Below are positions 63,901-64,000 of a DNA stretch of 64,000 nucleotides, in pieces. The position numbers and the translations under genes were made by a program. This DNA comes from Marinomonas rhodophyticola (GTDB taxonomy: Bacteria > Pseudomonadota > Gammaproteobacteria > Pseudomonadales > Marinomonadaceae), in the NCBI RefSeq assembly GCF_026113935.1, contig NZ_JAPEUL010000011.1, positions 394,647 to 458,646 on the forward strand. Direction: 5' to 3'. A model generated the notes under the pieces. That model was not told the DNA's origin. It saw only the letters and a program-made list of their open reading frames with translations, and did no database searches. Position 1 is the first letter of the stretch; the number at the start of each line of letters is the position of its first letter.

Positions 63901-64000
63901 TGCTTGACGATCATAGAGGCGTTGAACCACCTGATCCCATCCCGAACTCAGAAGTGAAAAGCGCCATCGCCGATGGTAGTGTGGGAGATCCCATGTGAGA
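63901..64000 (+). rRNA. rrf: 5S ribosomal RNA, 5-prime part (cut by window end)
   Basis: First 100 bases of about 116-120. TGCTTGACGA start, CCACCTGATCCCATCCCGAA, CTCAGAAGTGAAA and CGCCGATGGTAGTGTGGG are standard. The last ~17 bases lie outside the window. Confidence 0.96.

Overview
The window reads as a chromosomal segment of a Marinomonas-like gammaproteobacterium (Oceanospirillales). This rests on the 16S rRNA as I recall that genus, on moderately AT-rich DNA, and on two gene blocks in gammaproteobacterial or Pseudomonas-like order. Nearly everything is housekeeping. I see no prophage, insertion sequence, integrase, CRISPR array or obvious defence island.

Layout. Bases 1-17.9 kb hold the envelope and replication cluster pyrH(partial)-frr-uppS-cdsA-dxr-rseP-bamA-skp-lpxD-fabZ-lpxA-lpxB-rnhB-dnaE-accA-tilS, all on the plus strand. 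Bases 18.0-25.3 kb are an accessory block: an AaeXAB-like aromatic-acid efflux system (DUF1656, HlyD, FUSC), a small P-loop kinase, a DUF6482-like protein and a vanillate demethylation locus (vanR divergent from vanAB, with three identical 12-bp palindromic operators). Bases 25.5-35.5 kb return to conserved order: pyrG-eno-ftsB-ispD-ispF-truD-surE-pcm-DUF368(popT-like)-nlpD-rpoS. Bases 35.6-45.0 kb hold an AhpA/YtjB-like membrane protein divergent from serB, a LysR regulator, a degenerate HepT-like protein, molybdenum-cofactor genes (moeA, moaB, moaA), tesB, queG and a small unknown. Bases 45.4-54.3 kb hold ilvB-ilvH, two Lrp/AsnC regulators, an EamA exporter, a LysE exporter, luxS, a YjeH-like exporter and a ClC transporter. 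Bases 54.4-58.2 kb hold hemL, pssA and msrPQ. From 58.2 kb to the end is an rRNA operon: 16S, tRNA-Ile(GAT), tRNA-Ala(TGC), 23S and a 5S cut by the window edge.

Genes working together: uppS makes the C55 lipid carrier and the DUF368 protein probably recycles it; dxr, ispD and ispF are three steps of the MEP isoprenoid route; lpxD, fabZ, lpxA and lpxB supply lipid A; bamA, skp and rseP serve outer-membrane assembly and stress sensing; cdsA and pssA are two steps of phospholipid synthesis; moaA, moaB and moeA make the molybdenum cofactor used by MsrP.

Sequence quality: fifteen otherwise normal genes, several of them essential (uppS, cdsA, bamA, fabZ, lpxB, dnaE, accA, pyrG), are interrupted by 18 single-base indels. 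Every one is repaired by adding or removing one base, mostly in a homopolymer, and the repaired lengths match the families. I treat these as sequencing or assembly errors, not biology, and annotate the full repaired span. Three of the inserted bases sit in the same heptamer, GAGWCTC.
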